Assembly (NCBI GenBank): GCA_944387905.1
Contig: CALXGU010000085.1
Location: forward strand, 1-6,630
From: an uncultured Clostridia bacterium
GTDB lineage: Bacteria; Bacillota; Clostridia; Oscillospirales; QAKW01
Direction: 5' to 3'
DNA length: 6,630 nucleotides
Numbering within the stretch: position 1 is the first letter of the stretch; every line of letters starts with the position of its first letter. Positions 5,458-6,630 of the stretch are shown here, piece by piece. The translations under genes were made by a program, and so were the position numbers. The notes below the pieces were generated by a model that made no database searches, was not told the DNA's origin, and was given only the letters and a program-made list of their open reading frames with translations.

Positions 5458-6009
5458 ATGAAGGAACTGTCACTGAATATACTCGATATAGCAAATAATT
5501 CCGTCAAGGCAAAAGCCGGAGTTATAGAAATAGACGTTTCGGAAAGCGAAAATGCCGATATTGTGAGTATTGATATTACAGATGACGGCTGCGGCATGGA
5601 CGAACATATGCTGGCCAAAGTGACTGATCCGTTTGTGACTACCCGGACTACGCGCAAAGTCGGATTGGGTATACCATTGCTCAGACAGCAGGCAATAGAT
5701 ACAGACGGTCATTTTAAAATAAGCTCACAACCTGGCAAGGGCACAAAAGTGCATGCAGACTTCAGATTGACGCATCTTGACAGACCGCCGATAGGCGATG
5801 TGGCATCAACTGTGGTCTCATTGATTTTTGCCAGCCCCGATATCCGATTTCTGTATAAGCATAAAACTGACAAAGGCGAATTTATGCTTGATACCCAAGA
5901 GGTAAAAGAACAGCTCGGTGATATCCCTTTGAATGAGCCGGAAGTGATAACCTGGCTCACTGAATATATTAATGAAAATTTACAGAGCATAGAAGGAGGC
6001 AAAATATAA
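5458..6009 (+). CDS. GHKL-family ATP-binding protein between hydrogenase subunits
   Basis: A 183-residue protein with an N-terminal HATPase_c domain (about 1-105) and a C-terminal extension of about 75 residues that I do not recognise. Motifs are an N-box LDIANNSVKA (Asn14), G1 DDGCGM (42-47), an F-box DPFVTT (58-63), G2 KVGLGI (67-72) and G3 GKGTKV (93-98). The position four residues before Asn14, usually Glu in kinases of this fold, is Asp10. It has no His-phosphorylation domain, sensor or membrane segment, so it is not a complete histidine kinase. Sitting between hndA and hndB matches an arrangement I recall from clostridial hydrogenase loci, where its role is unsettled. The ATG follows the hndA stop by five bases with no clear Shine-Dalgarno, so translation is probably coupled. 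It overlaps hndB by one base. The ATP-binding fold is secure; a role in controlling or assembling the hydrogenase is inferred. Confidence 0.85.
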   Translation: MKELSLNILDIANNSVKAKAGVIEIDVSESENADIVSIDITDDGCGMDEHMLAKVTDPFVTTRTTRKVGLGIPLLRQQAIDTDGHFKISSQPGKGTKVHADFRLTHLDRPPIGDVASTVVSLIFASPDIRFLYKHKTDKGEFMLDTQEVKEQLGDIPLNEPEVITWLTEYINENLQSIEGGKI

Positions 6010-6386
6010 TGAAAAGCTTAGAAGAACTCAGAGCAATAAAAGCAAAAATGCAAAATAATGTTCAGCTTCGCGGTGTGGAAGACGCAGACAGTGTCATAAG
6101 AGTAGTAGTCGGTATGGCAACATGCGGAATAGCTGCGGGAGCGCGCCCGGTGCTGAATAAGTTTATTGAAGAAGTACAAAACAGAGGACTAAAAAATGTA
6201 CTTGTAACCCAGACCGGATGTATAGGAGTATGTCGTTTGGAACCGATAGTAGAGATCATAACACCTACCGGCGAAAAAACAACATATGTAAAAATGAATG
6301 CAGACAAGGTATCAAAAGTAGTGCATGAGCACCTTGTGAATAATAGGGTCGTTGAAGAATATACAATAGGCAACGCCGATAAATAA
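6009..6386 (+). CDS. hndB: Thioredoxin-like (2Fe-2S) ferredoxin, HndB-like
   Basis: A 125-residue soluble protein with one thioredoxin-like ferredoxin domain (about 30-110). Cysteines are Cys39 in MATCGIAAGA, and Cys71 and Cys75 in TGCIGVCRLEP. Compared with the four-Cys pattern in hndA and hndC of this window, the first ligand position is Val34, so only three of the usual four cysteines are present. It matches the small HndB subunit of NADP-reducing [FeFe] hydrogenases, which sits between the NuoE-like and NuoF-like subunits and probably carries electrons or stabilises the complex. AAGGAGG at 5993-5999, inside the upstream gene, supports the ATG, which overlaps the previous stop as TAATG. 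The gene assignment is good; whether it binds a [2Fe-2S] cluster with a non-Cys fourth ligand is open. Confidence 0.85.
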   Translation: MKSLEELRAIKAKMQNNVQLRGVEDADSVIRVVVGMATCGIAAGARPVLNKFIEEVQNRGLKNVLVTQTGCIGVCRLEPIVEIITPTGEKTTYVKMNADKVSKVVHEHLVNNRVVEEYTIGNADK

Positions 6387-6393
6387 GAATAAT

Positions 6394-6423
6394 GTTCTCT
6401 GCAAACGATAGAATACAGAGAAT
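6394..6423 (+). repeat. Hairpin in the hndB-hndC gap
   Basis: TTCTCTG (6395-6401) pairs with CAGAGAA (6416-6422), a perfect 7-bp stem, with a further G-U pair at 6394/6423 and a 14-base loop. It begins eight bases after the hndB stop. There is no T-run after it on the plus strand, so it is not a standard intrinsic terminator; it may stabilise the mRNA end or mark a processing site. Confidence 0.5.
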
Positions 6424-6439
6424 GACAATAAAAAAATAT

Positions 6440-6455
6440 GCCGCAGCGCAGCGGC
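6440..6455 (+). repeat. GC-rich hairpin just upstream of the hndC ribosome site
   Basis: GCCGC (6440-6444) and GCGGC (6451-6455) form a perfect 5-bp GC stem with the six-base loop AGCGCA, extendable by one U-G pair. It ends five bases before the GGAG (6461-6464) that serves hndC. Against A-rich flanks it is conspicuous and could affect hndC translation or mRNA decay. Confidence 0.45.
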
Positions 6456-6470
6456 GGAATGGAGATAAAA

Positions 6471-6630
6471 ATGATAAGAAGCCATATACTTGTTTGCGGC
6501 GGTACGGGCTGTACTTCCTCCGGCAGTCAGAAAGTAATAGACGCACTGAACAGTGAGCTTGCCAAAAACAATCTTCAGGATGAGGTAAAAGTCGTAATGA
6601 CCGGTTGCTTCGGATTATGTGCACTCGGCC
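6471..6630 (+). CDS. hndC: NuoF/HydB-like flavin subunit of NAD(P)-linked hydrogenase, N-terminal fragment
   Basis: Only the first 53 residues are in the window; the reading frame stays open at the right edge. They form an N-terminal thioredoxin-like [2Fe-2S] domain with all four ligands: Cys9 and Cys14 in VCGGTGCTSSG, and Cys46 and Cys50 in TGCFGLC. This extra domain ahead of the FMN/NADH-binding core is typical of HydB and HndC hydrogenase subunits and absent from ordinary respiratory NuoF, which supports a hydrogenase reading of the cluster. In the family the full protein is about 600 residues and carries FMN, an NAD(P) site and further Fe-S clusters; none of that can be seen here. The ATG has GGAG six bases upstream. 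It follows hndB after an 84-base gap with two hairpins, the largest spacing among the hydrogenase genes. Confidence 0.85.
   Translation, partial: MIRSHILVCGGTGCTSSGSQKVIDALNSELAKNNLQDEVKVVMTGCFGLCALG

Noticed and set aside
6394..6440. Terminator after hndB
   Set aside because: The stem is followed by an A-rich stretch on the plus strand, not a T-run, and hndC continues the operon.
1..6630. CRISPR arrays, tRNA or rRNA genes, insertion sequences, attachment sites
   Set aside because: No regularly spaced repeats, RNA gene motifs, transposase frames or terminal repeats were seen on either strand.

Overview
The window looks like chromosome of an anaerobic Clostridia-class Firmicute, perhaps of the Oscillospiraceae/Ruminococcaceae type. 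The reasons are its modest G+C content with AT-rich intergenic DNA, strong AAGGAGG-type ribosome binding sites, and genes of [FeFe]-hydrogenase metabolism in an arrangement typical of fermentative Clostridia. The taxonomic call is an inference from gene content, not from a marker gene.

Layout. Positions 1-1519 hold a minus-strand pair: serA (D-3-phosphoglycerate dehydrogenase, serine biosynthesis), followed 18 bases downstream by a DUF4430-type lipoprotein that runs off the left edge. An AT-rich divergent promoter region (about 1520-1710) carries two face-away sigma-A-type promoters, both TTGCAT-N17-TATAAT. From 1711 to 4832 runs a tight plus-strand cluster of five genes: a DRTGG-domain protein, an RsbW/SpoIIAB-like ATPase, a [FeFe]-hydrogenase-like iron-sulfur protein, a second DRTGG-domain protein and a PHP-family phosphoesterase. 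After a 125-base gap with a possible second promoter come genes for a multisubunit NAD(P)-linked, probably electron-bifurcating, [FeFe] hydrogenase: hndA (NuoE/HydC-like), a GHKL ATPase, hndB (thioredoxin-like ferredoxin) and the first 53 codons of hndC (NuoF/HydB-like). The catalytic hydrogenase subunit would be expected just beyond the right edge.

How the genes may work together. The right-hand genes build the diaphorase arm that links NAD(P)H and ferredoxin to H2. The hydrogenase-like protein keeps all four cysteines expected to hold the H-cluster [4Fe-4S] but has alanine where catalytic enzymes have the proton-relay cysteine, as in the putative sensory (HydS/group D-like) hydrogenases. 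With an anti-sigma-type kinase, two predicted ligand-binding DRTGG proteins and a phosphoesterase around it, the 1711-4832 cluster reads best as a candidate redox or H2-sensing regulatory module next to the hydrogenase it may control. The families and motifs are visible in the sequence; the signalling role is inference.
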